A DNA stretch of 64,000 bases. It comes from Clostridia bacterium. GTDB taxonomy: Bacteria; Bacillota; Clostridia; Christensenellales; Pumilibacteraceae. Location: contig JAAVYI010000016.1 of assembly GCA_022791055.1 (NCBI GenBank), positions 1-64,000 of the forward strand, written 5' to 3'. Positions 8,234 through 18,109 of this stretch are shown in pieces. The translations under genes and the position numbers were made by a program. The notes below the pieces were generated by a model. It searched no databases, had not been told where the DNA came from, and saw only the letters and a list, made by a program, of their open reading frames with translations. Each line of letters starts with the position of its first letter. The stretch's first letter is position 1.

Positions 8234-8276
8234 GCGGAAAAATGCGCGTTTTAAACGAAATTACGCCCTTGAACGA

Positions 8277-8305
8277 TAGACAAAAAAGCCGAAAAGTTGT
8301 ATACT
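8277..8305 (+). promoter_or_regulatory. Promoter of ilvD-leuCDB
   Basis: TAGACA (8277-8282), a 17-base spacer and TATACT (8300-8305). No T-box or other leader structure is visible in the ~45 bases between the predicted start site and ilvD, so this unit seems to lack the leader control of ilvBN. Confidence 0.7.
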
Positions 8306-8352
8306 AAGTGCAATACATTTTATATTTATAAAGATAGGAGAACGTACGTAAC

Positions 8353-10017
8353 ATGTCTAAGGAACTGGCCGCAGGAATGGAAAAAGCGCCGCAGCGCTCG
8401 CTGTATAAGGCGCTGGGACTTTCCGACGAGGAAATCGCCAAGCCGATCATCGCGATCGTCAGCGCAAAAAGCGAGATCGTCCCCGGCCATATACACCTCG
8501 ACCGCATTACCGACGCCGTCAAGGCGGGGATCTACGCAGCCGGCGGCACGCCCGTCGTCGTGCCTTCGATCGGCGTCTGCGACGGCATTGCCATGGGACA
8601 CGCGGGCATGAAATATTCGCTCCCTTCGCGCGAGCTGATCGCCGACAGCGTGGAAATCATGTTGATCGGCCACGCGTTCGACGGCGCAGTCCTCGTCCCC
8701 AACTGCGACAAGATCATACCCGGCATGTTGATGGGCGCGGCGCGCGTCAATATCCCGACCGTCATGGTTTCGGGCGGGCCTATGGAAAGCGGCGTACACA
8801 AGGGGCATAAAGTGTCGCTTTCGACGATGTTCGAGGCGGTCGGCAGCGTGCAGGCCGGCAAAATGGACATGGACGAACTGTGCGAACTGGAAAACTGCGC
8901 TTGCCCCGGTTGCGGCAGCTGCTGCGGCATGTACACCGCCAATTCGCTCAACTGTTTGGCCGAAGCGCTCGGTATCGCCCTGCCCGGCAACGGCACGGTC
9001 TTAGCGACGTCGGCCGAGCGTATCCGTTTGGCCAAGCGCGCGGGCGAGGCGATCATGAATTTGGTCGACAAGCAAGTTATGCCGCGCATGATCCTCAAAA
9101 AAGAATCGTTTATTAACGCGCTGACGCTCGACATGGCGATCGGCGCCTCGACCAACACCGTTTTGCACCTGTTCGCGCTCGCCGACGAATGCGGCGTTAC
9201 GCTCAATCTCGACACGGTGCAGCAGATCAGCGACCGCACGCCCAACCTGTGCAAGCTCTCCCCCGCCACCGAATACGATATGGACGACTTAGGCCGCGCG
9301 GGCGGCATTATGGCCGTTTTGAAAGAGTTGGACGGATTGGGCCTGATCGACGGCAAGCAACTGACCGTCACCAATAAGCCGCTGTCGCGCTCGTATGCGA
9401 AAGCGGAAATTCGCAACCCGGTCGTCATTCACCCGGCGTCGAACCCGATCAGCCCGATCGGCGGCATTGCGGTATTAAAGGGCAACATTGCCGAAAACGG
9501 CGCCGTCGTCAAGCGCAGCGCGGTCGCGCCCGAAATGATGAACGGCGTGACACTCAAAGCCAAAGTTTTCAACTGCGAAGAGGACGCTGTCAGCGCGATC
9601 ATGGGCGGCCGTATTCACAAGGGCGACGTCGTCGTCATTCGCTACGAGGGACCGCAAGGCGGGCCGGGAATGCGCGAAATGCTCTCCCCGACGTCGGCGC
9701 TCGTCGGCATGGGGCTTGACAAGGACGTTGCGCTCATCACCGACGGACGTTTTTCGGGCGCTACGCGCGGCGCGGCGATCGGCCACGTCAGCCCGGAAGC
9801 GGCTTGCGGCGGCAAGATCGGCATTATCAAGGACGGCGACAAGATCGAGATCGATATTTCCAAAGGCCGCCTAAACCTCGACATTAACGCAAAAGAAGTG
9901 CAGTCGCGCGTCAAGAAGTGGAAACCGAAAGACAGCAACCCGACCGGCTATTTATTGCGCTACGCCAACCTGGTAACGGGTGCGGATAAGGGCGCTGTGT
10001 TTAAAAAGAAATTCTAG
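8353..10017 (+). CDS. ilvD: Dihydroxy-acid dehydratase
   Basis: Dehydrates 2,3-dihydroxy-isovalerate or -methylvalerate to the 2-oxo acids, the third step of branched-chain amino acid synthesis. The product has 554 residues and the normal length. Family marks are [40 protein letters not shown], the iron-sulphur cysteine cluster [15 protein letters not shown], and the late block [13 protein letters not shown] with [21 protein letters not shown]. The ilvC step is not encoded in this window. It heads a cluster with leuC starting 16 bases past its stop. Confidence 0.96.
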   Translation: MSKELAAGMEKAPQRSLYKALGLSDEEIAKPIIAIVSAKSEIVPGHIHLDRITDAVKAGIYAAGGTPVVVPSIGVCDGIAMGHAGMKYSLPSRELIADSVEIMLIGHAFDGAVLVPNCDKIIPGMLMGAARVNIPTVMVSGGPMESGVHKGHKVSLSTMFEAVGSVQAGKMDMDELCELENCACPGCGSCCGMYTANSLNCLAEALGIALPGNGTVLATSAERIRLAKRAGEAIMNLVDKQVMPRMILKKESFINALTLDMAIGASTNTVLHLFALADECGVTLNLDTVQQISDRTPNLCKLSPATEYDMDDLGRAGGIMAVLKELDGLGLIDGKQLTVTNKPLSRSYAKAEIRNPVVIHPASNPISPIGGIAVLKGNIAENGAVVKRSAVAPEMMNGVTLKAKVFNCEEDAVSAIMGGRIHKGDVVVIRYEGPQGGPGMREMLSPTSALVGMGLDKDVALITDGRFSGATRGAAIGHVSPEAACGGKIGIIKDGDKIEIDISKGRLNLDINAKEVQSRVKKWKPKDSNPTGYLLRYANLVTGADKGAVFKKKF

Positions 10018-10033
10018 GAGTAATTTAGCGATC

Positions 10034-11278
10034 ATGGCGATGACAATGTCACAAAAAATACTGGCCGCCCACGCCGGACTCGATTCGGTGCGTGCCGGGC
10101 AGTTGATCACAGCCGATCTCGACGTCGTTCTCGGCAACGACATCACCTCCCCCGTCGCCATACGCGAATATAAAAAGGCAGGCGCGGGCAAGGTGTTCGA
10201 TCCAAACAAGATCTGCCTTGTCATGGATCACTTCGTCCCCAACAAGGACATCAAGAGCGCGCAGCAGTGCAAGTGCTGCCGCGACTTTGCCGCCGCAGAA
10301 GGCGTGCGCTTTTTCGACGTCGGCGAAATGGGTATCGAACACGCATTGCTGCCCGAAAAGGGCATCGTCACCGCCGGCGATCTGGTCATCGGCGCCGACT
10401 CGCACACATGCACCTACGGCGCGCTGGGCGCGTTCTCGACCGGCGTCGGCTCGACCGATATGGCCTACGGCATGGCCAAAGGCAAAGCCTGGTTTAAAGT
10501 TCCCGCCGCGATCAAGGTCGAACTGAAAGGCAGCTTTCGGCCGCACGTATCGGGCAAAGACCTCATTTTACACCTGATCGGCCTGATCGGCGTCGACGGC
10601 GCGCTGTATCGCTCGTTGGAGTTTTGCGGCAATGTGGCGGCGCTTTCTATCGACGACCGTTTCACCGTGTGCAACATGGCGATCGAGGCGGGCGCCAAAA
10701 ACGGCATCTTCCCCGTCGACGATATTACGCGCGACTATCTGAAAGGCAGATCGCAACGCGCGCCCAAAGCGTACGAGGCCGACCCGGACGCCGAATACGA
10801 ACGCACGGTCGAAATCGATTTGTCCGCACTCAAGCCGACGGTCGCCAAACCGCACCTACCGGAAAACACCGTCACCGTCGACGAAATCGGCGACATAAAA
10901 ATCGATCAGGTTGTCATCGGCTCGTGCACCAACGGCCACATCAGCGACCTGCGCGCGGCGGCCGAAGTGCTAAAAGGCCGCAAGGTGCATAAAGGCGTGC
11001 GCGCCATCGTCATTCCCGCCACCAACGAGATCTATCTCGAGGCTCTGCGCCTGGGCTATGTCGAAACGTTTATCGAGGCCGGCGCCGTCGTCAGCACGCC
11101 CACCTGCGGCCCGTGTCTAGGCGGCTACATGGGCATTTTGGCCGAAGGCGAACGCTGCGTCGCCACCACCAACCGCAATTTCGTCGGCCGCATGGGACAC
11201 GTATCCAGCGAAATCTACTTAGCATCCCCGTATGTCGCGGCGTGTAGCGCGGTCTTAGGCAAAATCGGAACACTGTAA
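10034..11278 (+). CDS. leuC: 3-isopropylmalate dehydratase large subunit
   Basis: The iron-sulphur subunit of isopropylmalate isomerase, acting with LeuD. At 414 residues it is the shorter, HACN/archaeal-like LeuC type rather than the ~465-residue enterobacterial type. The aconitase-family cluster cysteines are visible in [13 protein letters not shown] and in PTCGPCLGG, with MDHFVPNKD near residue 60. The start at 10034 is taken as the first of three nearby AUG codons (10034, 10040, 10046) after TAGGAG; the 18 residues of open frame before it overlap ilvD and do not look like the family. Confidence 0.94.
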   Translation: MAMTMSQKILAAHAGLDSVRAGQLITADLDVVLGNDITSPVAIREYKKAGAGKVFDPNKICLVMDHFVPNKDIKSAQQCKCCRDFAAAEGVRFFDVGEMGIEHALLPEKGIVTAGDLVIGADSHTCTYGALGAFSTGVGSTDMAYGMAKGKAWFKVPAAIKVELKGSFRPHVSGKDLILHLIGLIGVDGALYRSLEFCGNVAALSIDDRFTVCNMAIEAGAKNGIFPVDDITRDYLKGRSQRAPKAYEADPDAEYERTVEIDLSALKPTVAKPHLPENTVTVDEIGDIKIDQVVIGSCTNGHISDLRAAAEVLKGRKVHKGVRAIVIPATNEIYLEALRLGYVETFIEAGAVVSTPTCGPCLGGYMGILAEGERCVATTNRNFVGRMGHVSSEIYLASPYVAACSAVLGKIGTL

Positions 11279-11422
11279 ACAAAACAATGCCGCACGAAAC
11301 CGTAGTCGCGCGGCAGACAAGGCAGGCAAGCATTTTCGACGCGACTTTACTTCGCGTAAACGAGCGAAGAAAATGCGAAGCCTAACGCCGTATCCCGCGA
11401 TGAATACGGTTTCGGAGGATTT

Positions 11423-11899
11423 ATGAAACTACAAGGCAAGGTACACACGTTCGGCGACAACGTCGATACCGACGTCATTATCCCCGCGCGCTACCTCAAT
11501 ATCGCGTCGGCCGAAGAACTCTCCACCCATTGCATGGAGGACATTGACGCGCAGTTCACCAAAAAGGTCAAAGCGGGCGACATCATCTGCGCCGGCGAAA
11601 ACTTCGGCTGCGGCTCCAGCCGCGAACACGCCCCGCTTTCGATCAAAACGTGCGGCGTGACTTGCGTGGTCGCCAAAAGTTTTGCGCGCATCTTTTATCG
11701 CAACGCGATCAATATCGGCCTGCCCATTCTCGAATGCCCGGCAGCCGTCGACGAGGCACAAGCAGGCGACGTCTTGCAAGTCGATCTCGACACCGGCTCG
11801 ATCGAGAATGTGACGCGCGGCAAACGCTATAGTACCGCCCCCTTCCCGCCGGAGATCCAAAAGATCATCGCCGCGGGCGGGCTACTGAAAACACTGTAA
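11423..11899 (+). CDS. leuD: 3-isopropylmalate dehydratase small subunit
   Basis: The partner of LeuC. The 158-residue length matches the short LeuD type that pairs with 414-420-residue LeuC proteins. Family marks are GDNVDTDVIIPARYLN, the ENFGCGSSREHAPLSIK loop and FARIFYRNAINIGLPILE. GGAGG sits before the ATG. The 144-base gap from leuC holds no gene that I can see. Confidence 0.95.
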   Translation: MKLQGKVHTFGDNVDTDVIIPARYLNIASAEELSTHCMEDIDAQFTKKVKAGDIICAGENFGCGSSREHAPLSIKTCGVTCVVAKSFARIFYRNAINIGLPILECPAAVDEAQAGDVLQVDLDTGSIENVTRGKRYSTAPFPPEIQKIIAAGGLLKTL

Positions 11900-11922
11900 A
11901 AACGTAAGGAGGAAATAACACT

Positions 11923-13002
11923 ATGGAATTTAAAATCGCCGTTTTGCAAGGAGACGGGATCGGTCCCGAGATCACCAACGCCGCGATCAGCGTATTAGAC
12001 GCGGTGGCGATCAAGTTCGGCCACAAGTTTAACTATCGGTTTCCGCTGATCGGCGGCGCCGCCATCGACCGCGACGGCGTTCCCCTGCCGCAGTCGACCA
12101 TCGACGAATGCAAATCTTCGCAAGCCGTGCTGTTGGGCGCGGTCGGCGGTCCCAAGTGGGACAACCTGCCCGGTCATCTCCGCCCCGAAAAAGGCTTGCT
12201 CGGTATTCGCAACGCGCTCGGCTTGTACGCCAACATTCGCCCCGCCCTACTGCATAGCGAATTGAAAGGCGCCAGCCCCTTAAAGAACGAGATCACCAAA
12301 AACGGGATCGATCTGGTCGTCGTGCGCGAACTGATCGGCGGCATCTACTTCGGCGAACGCGGCTTGCGCAATTCGCCTAACGGGAAACAAGCCTACGATA
12401 CCGAGGCGTACTCGGTCAAAGAGGTCGAGCGGATCGCGCGCATTGCGTTCGATCTGGCCAAAAACCGCCGCAGAAAGGTGACGAGCGTCGACAAAGCCAA
12501 CGTACTCGATTCGTCCAAGCTGTGGCGCACAACCGTTGCCAAGGTCGCCGAAAGTTTCCCCGACGTGCAACTGGAAAATATGTTCGTCGACAACGCGGCC
12601 ATGCAACTGGTGCGCGACCCGTCGCAGTTCGATGTCATTTTGACGTCCAATATGTTCGGCGACATTTTGAGCGACGAGGCGGCGATGATCACCGGATCGA
12701 TCGGCCTGTTGCCCTCTTCGTCGTTAGGCGACAGCAAATGCGGTCTGTTCGAGCCGATCCACGGTTCGGCTCCCGACATTGCCGGCAAGGACGCGGCCAA
12801 CCCGATTGCCACCATTCTGTCGGCGGCGATGTTGCTCGTCACCTCGCTCGACCTGCCCGCCGAGGCGACCGCCGTCGAAAACGCCGTCAAGCGCGTGCTG
12901 TCCAAAGGCTGGCGCACCCCCGACATCTATTCGACGGGTAGCAAAAAAGCCACCTGCTCCAAAATGGGCGAGCTGATCGCCCTCGAAGTGCTGAACGCGT
13001 AA
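11923..13002 (+). CDS. leuB: 3-isopropylmalate dehydrogenase
   Basis: Oxidises and decarboxylates 3-isopropylmalate with NAD to give the leucine precursor. The product has 359 residues and is full length. Marks are [27 protein letters not shown], the catalytic [15 protein letters not shown], the metal-binding [19 protein letters not shown] and the NAD-loop [20 protein letters not shown]. The ribosome binding site AAGGAGG lies 24 bases after leuD. It is the last gene of the block, before a strong terminator. Confidence 0.96.
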   Translation: MEFKIAVLQGDGIGPEITNAAISVLDAVAIKFGHKFNYRFPLIGGAAIDRDGVPLPQSTIDECKSSQAVLLGAVGGPKWDNLPGHLRPEKGLLGIRNALGLYANIRPALLHSELKGASPLKNEITKNGIDLVVVRELIGGIYFGERGLRNSPNGKQAYDTEAYSVKEVERIARIAFDLAKNRRRKVTSVDKANVLDSSKLWRTTVAKVAESFPDVQLENMFVDNAAMQLVRDPSQFDVILTSNMFGDILSDEAAMITGSIGLLPSSSLGDSKCGLFEPIHGSAPDIAGKDAANPIATILSAAMLLVTSLDLPAEATAVENAVKRVLSKGWRTPDIYSTGSKKATCSKMGELIALEVLNA

Positions 13003-13039
13003 CCGATTCACACTATATCCAAACAAAATTACACCATTG

Positions 13040-13074
13040 AAAAAGGACGATCCCGAACGGTTTCGTCCTTTTTG
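13040..13074 (+). terminator. Intrinsic terminator after leuB
   Basis: AAAAGGACGA pairs with TCGTCCTTTT and runs into T residues, about 40 bases after the leuB stop. Confidence 0.88.
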
Positions 13075-13103
13075 GATTGCTGCCATAATGGTAGTTTTCG
13101 TTC

Positions 13104-13292
13104 CTCATGTCGGAGATTGCTTCGTCGCTGACGCCTCATGGCCAGGTCGCAATCACAGATTGCTCCCCGCTTTGGCTACAAAATGTCCCCCGGACATTTT
13201 GCTTAACGCGTCGCGCCTCGCAATGACGGTAGAGAAAGGTCACACGCGAACGCCTCTTTTATTGTCATTGCGAGCGCAGCGAAGCAATCTCT
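13104..13292. repeat. Repeat family C: inverted GATTGCTTCG / CATTGCGAGCGCAGCGAAGCAATC units
   Basis: A left arm GAGATTGCTTCG near 13104, an internal pair AAAATGTCC/GGACATTTT near 13180-13200, CTCGCAATGACG near 13215 and a complete unit CATTGCGAGCGCAGCGAAGCAATCTC at 13267-13292. Related units occur near 7574, 20598, 31344 and 33883. No coding potential is seen in 13075-13321. Confidence 0.7.
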
Positions 13293-13321
13293 GACGTGCG
13301 GAACGAATCTCCGCAAACACC

Positions 13322-14032
13322 TTATATATCCATAAAATGAAACGGGTCGAGAACCTCCGTCGCAAATGTTTTCAACGCCATGCGATACATCGCTTTCGCG
13401 TGGATTCGGTCATGCCAAATAAACCGCCGTAACACTTTTTTTAACGACCACTGTTCCCCGCAACTGCCTGTAAACGTAGCATTGGCTAAAAAATTCGGCT
13501 GTGTTTCCAACTTTGCGAAACCGTATTCGCGGCAACGTACAATCGTATTGTCATTGTCGCAGTCGACGCCGATTTCACCGAAATAATAGCTGTTTACATT
13601 CTTCGTGTGCTCGTACATTTCTTTCGCCGTTCGCGGGCGGTTACCGTAAAAGGTTTCCCGCGGCGGCAGACAGCTGCGTTCGCAATCGGGAATCGCTCGG
13701 TAAAGTCTAAGAAAGTCGGCGGCGGAACGCAGACAAAGCGCCTTCAGCCGTTGATATTCTTGTTCATTCATCGACAGCATTTCCGCGCTGAAAATAGCGT
13801 CGCTGTCCGCGTCGCAAACCGCTAAGTCCGACGTCTTTTCTTCCGCAATTTCCAAGTCGATTGCTTTTGCGCTACAGGGTTGCCCGCTCCACAACGCAAA
13901 CGACCGAATTTCGGCGGGCATCTTTTGTTTTGCGATGCCTAAGTTCTCGCCTCTCGTGTGCGCGCCCGGATAATCGATTGCGTATAAAAGTGTGTTGTCG
14001 CCGTTGTGTTCCCAAAAACACTTGATTTTCAT
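13322..14032 (-). CDS. DinB-like family protein (hypothetical)
   Basis: With the start at 14032 (MKIKCFWEHNGD) the product has 236 residues. The C-terminal part carries WSLKKVLRRFIWHDRIHAKAMYRM, which matches the conserved helix with the metal-binding His pair of DinB-like four-helix proteins. TAKEMYEHTKNVNSYYFGEI also fits this superfamily. DinB-like proteins often act as thiol transferases or have unknown roles. The N-terminal 90 residues are not recognised. The gene begins 24 bases after the GNAT stop codon and likely shares its transcript. A longer frame to 14410 is rejected because it overlaps GNAT. Confidence 0.65.
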   Translation of the reverse strand: MKIKCFWEHNGDNTLLYAIDYPGAHTRGENLGIAKQKMPAEIRSFALWSGQPCSAKAIDLEIAEEKTSDLAVCDADSDAIFSAEMLSMNEQEYQRLKALCLRSAADFLRLYRAIPDCERSCLPPRETFYGNRPRTAKEMYEHTKNVNSYYFGEIGVDCDNDNTIVRCREYGFAKLETQPNFLANATFTGSCGEQWSLKKVLRRFIWHDRIHAKAMYRMALKTFATEVLDPFHFMDI

Positions 14033-14055
14033 TGGTTTCACCCCAAAGCCACTTC

Positions 14056-14808
14056 TCAGCGGTCGAATGTCAGTTTGAGTACGTCGGCGGCGACGGTAAA
14101 GCCGGCTTTTTCGAGTACGGCAAATGCCGCCGGGTCGTCGCCGATACAGGCCGAAGGCAGCTTGTGATAGTCGACGGCGGTTTCGGCCAAGATCCGCAAA
14201 ACGGTCGCGCCCAACCCCTGCCGCCGATACGGCGCGGCCACCGAAACGGACACGTCCCACTGCCCTTCGGCAAACGGAACGTCGGACAAGATCCCTTCGA
14301 CCTTGTCCCCCAGTCGAAACACCCGACGCGCGTCGCCGTCCGACACGCAGCGCAATTCGTGCCGCCGAAAAGGCAACTGCTGCCCTTGGCTGTGCGCCTC
14401 TTCCCAACACATATACGCCGGACTCAGCGGCGGGTGCGGGTTTGCGCCCAATTCCGTCGGGCTATGGCGAAACTCGAAGATATGCGCGAGCGGCTCGATC
14501 CGCGGACGGTACGCCGCAGAAAGCCGCAGCAGCAGCCAGTCGTTCGGATAGACGACCGCATTTTTTACGCCGCTTTCGATCGCGGCGACAAACAGCGATT
14601 CGGCCGATTCCGGGCATTCCGGTAAAACGGCGCTCAGCGTATCGCCGTCGATATGCACGCACCCCAAAAGCGCGCCGTCCGTTTCGACGCGGTAAAAAGC
14701 GCCGCCAGTAAGTCCGGCCGCAGCGTAAACCGCGCCCACGCCGCGCAGCGTACGCAAATAGCGGTCGCAGCAAAGCGACGCCTCGGAAGAATCGAGCGGC
14801 CGTAGCAA
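14056..14808 (-). CDS. GNAT-family N-acetyltransferase
   Basis: The product has 250 residues. The C-terminal half has the acetyl-CoA loop pattern in VSVAAPYRRQGLGATVLRIL (R-x-x-G-x-A/G type) followed by FAVLEKAGF, as in GNAT enzymes. The N-terminal half looks like a second, degenerate GNAT fold with VETDGALLGCVHIDGDTLSAV. The substrate is unknown. The reading starts with TTG at 14808, just past the acpP stop, and no clear Shine-Dalgarno is seen, so coupling to acpP is likely. The cluster acpP-GNAT-DinB-like runs on one strand. Confidence 0.75.
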   Translation of the reverse strand: MLRPLDSSEASLCCDRYLRTLRGVGAVYAAAGLTGGAFYRVETDGALLGCVHIDGDTLSAVLPECPESAESLFVAAIESGVKNAVVYPNDWLLLRLSAAYRPRIEPLAHIFEFRHSPTELGANPHPPLSPAYMCWEEAHSQGQQLPFRRHELRCVSDGDARRVFRLGDKVEGILSDVPFAEGQWDVSVSVAAPYRRQGLGATVLRILAETAVDYHKLPSACIGDDPAAFAVLEKAGFTVAADVLKLTFDR

Positions 14809-14811
14809 AGC

Positions 14812-15039
14812 CTACTGCGCCGCTTTTTCGAGGTATTCGACCAGCGTCCCGACGCGCGTCAACTTTTCGACCATGTCGTCGGGAATGGTGATGTTCATTT
14901 CGTCCTCTAGGGCGAACAGCATTTCGACGACCAACAGGCTGTCTGCTTTCAAGTCGTTTTTGATGTCGGTGTCGGCGGTGATGGTCGCGGGATCCGCTTT
15001 GAGATACTTCGCCAGCATTTCGGTCACTTTTTCAAACAT
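14812..15039 (-). CDS. acpP: Acyl carrier protein
   Basis: A small acidic four-helix carrier for acyl chains in fatty-acid synthesis, 75 residues. The 4'-phosphopantetheine site is Ser34 in LKADSLLVVEM, followed by ALEDEMNITIPDD and the typical end TLVEYLEK. A strong AGGAGG precedes the ATG. It stands apart from any fab genes here, so it may be a second ACP or the main one in a scattered gene order. Confidence 0.92.
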   Translation of the reverse strand: MFEKVTEMLAKYLKADPATITADTDIKNDLKADSLLVVEMLFALEDEMNITIPDDMVEKLTRVGTLVEYLEKAAQ

Positions 15040-15085
15040 AGTTCTATCCTCCTGTTTTTTAAACGCGCGGCTTGTGCCGACACGG

Positions 15086-16174
15086 TTATTTATAGATCAA
15101 AAATACGAATACGCCGTTCGGGTAGCGCAAATACGGCAAATATCCGCGCTCCGGGTCGTATACGAAATCGCTTTTGACAGATTTATACGCCTCTTCGATC
15201 ATGCTCGCAAACGCCGAACTGCTGTCTGCGTTGACGCCGGCGATCGACAGCCGCAGTTCCAGTTTGCCGACCGCTCGCTTCGACGCTTTGACGGCCGCGA
15301 AAATGTCGAGCAGTTGCCGCTTGGACGTCACCAGGCTGCCATACGAAACGCCGTCGATGTCGGTGTGCGCGGTCGCATAATAGTCGTAATCTTCGTTCGC
15401 CTCTTCATCGGACGGATTGTCGCGGCCGAACGTATGCCGCCCGAACAGCCCGGCCGTCATACTGCGGTCGCTGCGCAAAAAATAGCCGTGGTGCAATACA
15501 AACGTTGTACCTTTTCGGATCGAATAGTAGCCCTTGTCCATCGTCACGTCGACGTTGTACCAACGATTCTCCAAGCGCACTTTATTCCAGGCGTGCGCCT
15601 GCGCGTCGAACGCACCGGTGATGCGCACGCAAGCGATCCCCTCGAGGTTGCATAAGAACATGAATGCCTTGCTGAATCCGTCGCATACGGCGTTACCCTC
15701 GAGCAGCGCGCCTTCGAGGTGGAACGACGGATGCTCGTCGGTCACGTCCTCATGCGCGAGATACTTTTCGTAGAGCGCAATGTCATAGGCCACCGTCGAC
15801 GCCAAATAGTCGTGTATGGCGTGGACGCGCTCGTACTCGCTAAAGTCGTTCAACATATAGCGGTCGAGTATGGCGATCGCCTTGTCGTACACCTGTTGCG
15901 CCGTCGCCATTGCCTCGTCGAACGTCGGGCGGTAGCCTTCGGCGACGATCTCCAGCATGGCGTCGATCTGCTCGCGCTTCCCTTCGCCCGTCACCGCTTT
16001 CGGCTCGCGCGCCGAAACCGCGCGGATCGGCTGCGCCTCGACTTCCGATTCCGCAATCAAGTGCGCCGGCAAGTCGGGCGTCGGCTTACTAAACAGCGAA
16101 CAACCGGTAAGCAACGCGCAACCGAAAATCGCCGCCGCGCACAGACACGCCTTTATACGACGTACCGCTTGCAT
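15086..16174 (-). CDS. Transglutaminase-like lipoprotein
   Basis: An exported protein of 362 residues. A signal peptide ends in the lipobox LLTGC, giving lipid Cys25. The transglutaminase/protease-like core has Cys164 in EGNAVCDGFSKAF, His194 in AQAHAWNKV and Asp209 in WYNVDVTMD, the normal catalytic triad. YERVHAIHDYLASTVAYD upstream is typical of these bacterial surface proteins, which may process or crosslink cell-wall proteins. The gene overlaps the end of the upstream protease gene by 22 bases and has its own GAGAAAGG site inside that gene. The two are surely co-expressed. Confidence 0.88.
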   Translation of the reverse strand: MQAVRRIKACLCAAAIFGCALLTGCSLFSKPTPDLPAHLIAESEVEAQPIRAVSAREPKAVTGEGKREQIDAMLEIVAEGYRPTFDEAMATAQQVYDKAIAILDRYMLNDFSEYERVHAIHDYLASTVAYDIALYEKYLAHEDVTDEHPSFHLEGALLEGNAVCDGFSKAFMFLCNLEGIACVRITGAFDAQAHAWNKVRLENRWYNVDVTMDKGYYSIRKGTTFVLHHGYFLRSDRSMTAGLFGRHTFGRDNPSDEEANEDYDYYATAHTDIDGVSYGSLVTSKRQLLDIFAAVKASKRAVGKLELRLSIAGVNADSSSAFASMIEEAYKSVKSDFVYDPERGYLPYLRYPNGVFVFLIYK

Positions 16175-17241
16175 GTATATCCTTTCTCCGTCACGGGCGT
16201 ATGCTCACCGCCGCGCAAGACCCCGAACGAAAGCGCCTCGCCCGTGCCTGTCTCGCCGTATCGCAGCATTTCGATGACAAGCTGCCCGTATCCCGATACG
16301 ACGACACCGCCGACCGACTCGATATAGTCGTCCGCTTGCAACGCGCTCATACTCGCAGCGCTTTTGCTCGTCACGCGCAGCCCGGTATCGTCCTTTCTGA
16401 CATATACGTTGCCGTACTTTAAGAACGCCGAAAATTCTTTGGCCGCGCTCTTTTCGGTCAACAAAACCGTATCGGTATAGGGGATCGCGCCGCCCGGATT
16501 GTTGACCGCCGCCGCGAACAACGCGTCGACCAAGCCGATCGGCAACGAATAGCTGACCCCGTCGACAAACCGATCGGAACCGGCCAGCGACGTCGTTTGC
16601 GCAAAGTTCAACCCGATCAGTTCGCCCTTCATATTGAACAGCGGACTGCCCGAATTGCCGGCGTTGATCGGCGCCGAGATCTGCACGGCCGGGACGACCG
16701 AGTCTCCCACGGTGACGATCTTATCGGGTTGGGCGATGATGCCCTCGGCGGCCGCCAAGCCAGTGCCCATGCCGTTGCCGATCGCCAGCACCCGCTGTCC
16801 CATGCGCAGGTCGCTTGACTGTTTCGCGCGCAGATCGATCGCGTTTTGCGGTCGCGTTTTGCTGCGCAGGAAAACGACGTCGTAATAGCGGGCATGGCCG
16901 AGTACGGTCATCTCCTCCTTGCGGAACGAGGTCTCGCCGAAAAAACGCGCGTCGACAAACCCGGCCTCGAACGTGTCGCCGCCGCCGATGTGAAAGTTGG
17001 TGACGTATATCGCGTCGCCGTCATAATCGGTGTACAAAAAGCCGGTCGCAAAACTCGAACCGTAGCGCAGTTCGACAACGTTCGGCAGCAGCAGTTCACA
17101 CAGGCCGATCAGGTGGTCGTCCTCGAACGAGTAGTCGATATGCACGTCGCCCGACGGCACAATCGGTTTGCAACCGCACAGCGCCGCGCCGAGAACGACG
17201 GCCAATAACAGGCAAACAGCCTTTTTACAAAATCGTTTCAT
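16153..17241 (-). CDS. Trypsin-like serine protease lipoprotein with PDZ domain (HtrA/DegP-like)
   Basis: The product has 362 residues. A signal peptide ends with the lipobox-like ALCGC (Cys24). The S1 protease domain shows His84 in YVTNFHIGGGD, Asp121 in RYYDVVFLRSK and Ser197 in INAGNSGSPLFNMKGELIGLN. A C-terminal PDZ-like domain follows (ADDYIESVGGVVVSGYGQL). HtrA-type proteases degrade or refold damaged exported proteins; here the protein would be tethered outside the membrane. The TATACT box ends only 10 bases before the ATG and there is no Shine-Dalgarno, so the 5' leader is almost absent. Confidence 0.88.
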   Translation of the reverse strand: MKRFCKKAVCLLLAVVLGAALCGCKPIVPSGDVHIDYSFEDDHLIGLCELLLPNVVELRYGSSFATGFLYTDYDGDAIYVTNFHIGGGDTFEAGFVDARFFGETSFRKEEMTVLGHARYYDVVFLRSKTRPQNAIDLRAKQSSDLRMGQRVLAIGNGMGTGLAAAEGIIAQPDKIVTVGDSVVPAVQISAPINAGNSGSPLFNMKGELIGLNFAQTTSLAGSDRFVDGVSYSLPIGLVDALFAAAVNNPGGAIPYTDTVLLTEKSAAKEFSAFLKYGNVYVRKDDTGLRVTSKSAASMSALQADDYIESVGGVVVSGYGQLVIEMLRYGETGTGEALSFGVLRGGEHTPVTEKGYTCKRYVV

Positions 17242-17251
17242 TCTGCTTTAA

Positions 17252-17280
17252 AGTATACCACATTCGCCGCCGTATGTAAA
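17252..17280 (-). promoter_or_regulatory. Promoter of the protease-transglutaminase pair
   Basis: TTTACA (17280-17275), a 17-base spacer and TATACT (17257-17252). The start codon at 17241 is 10 bases past the -10 box. Confidence 0.65.
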
Positions 17281-17347
17281 ATATTTTGACCGCATTTTGT
17301 GCGCGATGTGCGACGACGGTCTCGACACGATTCGCTTGCCTATAACG

Positions 17348-18064
17348 CTACACCCGCAAAATGCGGCCGCTGTGCGCGTAATACGAGGCGTATTCATGCC
17401 CTTCGGTGTCCGTCCAGTCGATCGGCGTTTCGCCTATCGACTGTAAAAAGGCGTTGACTTTGCTGAACGGACGCGAGCCGAAAAAGCCGCGCGACGCCGA
17501 CAGCGGACTGGGGTGCGGCGAGGAAACGACAAAATGTCGCCCGTCGATCAACTGCTTTTTGGCGATCGCATTCGCGCCCCACAAAATGTACGCGACCGGC
17601 TGCTTACGCGCGTTGAGGGTGGCGATCACCGCGTCGGTAAACGTCTGCCACCCCAGTCCCGCGTGCGACTGCGGCTGCCCTGCGCGCACGCTCAACACGG
17701 TGTTTAACAGCAGCACGCCCTGCTTGGCCCAACCGACCAGCGTGCCGCACTGCGGCGGCGGGCAGCCCAGGTCGTTCGCCAGTTCTTTGAAGATATTAAC
17801 GAGCGACGGCGGTAACGCCACGCCGTCCGACACCGCAAACGCCATGCCGTTGGCTTGTCCCGGCCCGTGGTACGGGTCCTGCCCCAAAATGACGACTTTG
17901 ACTTGCTCGTAGTCGACCGCCTCGAGCGCTGCGTACATGCGCTCATGCGGCGGATAAACCGTCGTACGCTCGTACTCGCGCATAACGTCCGTTTCCAGCT
18001 TGATAAAATACGGTTTGTCGATTTCCGCCGCCAATACCTTGTCCCATGCGTTGTTTAGTTTCAT
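17348..18064 (-). CDS. ung: Uracil-DNA glycosylase (family 1)
   Basis: Removes uracil from DNA to start base-excision repair. The product has 238 residues from MKLNNAWDK at 18064. Family-1 marks are the water-activating motif VVILGQDPYHGPGQANGMAF, LLLNTVLSVRAGQPQSHAGLGW, and the DNA-intercalation loop SSPHPSPLSASRGFFGSRPF. The frame is open to 18100 but those residues are not family-like. The start codon lies 7 bases after a TATGAT -10 box, with no Shine-Dalgarno, so this is another candidate leaderless gene. Confidence 0.94.
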   Translation of the reverse strand: MKLNNAWDKVLAAEIDKPYFIKLETDVMREYERTTVYPPHERMYAALEAVDYEQVKVVILGQDPYHGPGQANGMAFAVSDGVALPPSLVNIFKELANDLGCPPPQCGTLVGWAKQGVLLLNTVLSVRAGQPQSHAGLGWQTFTDAVIATLNARKQPVAYILWGANAIAKKQLIDGRHFVVSSPHPSPLSASRGFFGSRPFSKVNAFLQSIGETPIDWTDTEGHEYASYYAHSGRILRV

Positions 18065-18071
18065 ACATAGT

Positions 18072-18100
18072 ATCATACACCAAACGCGCGCAAATTGCAA
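18072..18100 (-). promoter_or_regulatory. Promoter of ung, predicting a leaderless mRNA
   Basis: TTGCAA (18100-18095), a 17-base spacer and TATGAT (18077-18072), then 7 bases to the ATG. Confidence 0.6.
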
Positions 18101-18109
18101 CCGTTTCGG

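Noticed and set aside
13328-14410. Longer DinB-like frame from 14410
   Set aside because: It overlaps the GNAT gene for over 350 bases. The start at 14032 gives a plausible protein.
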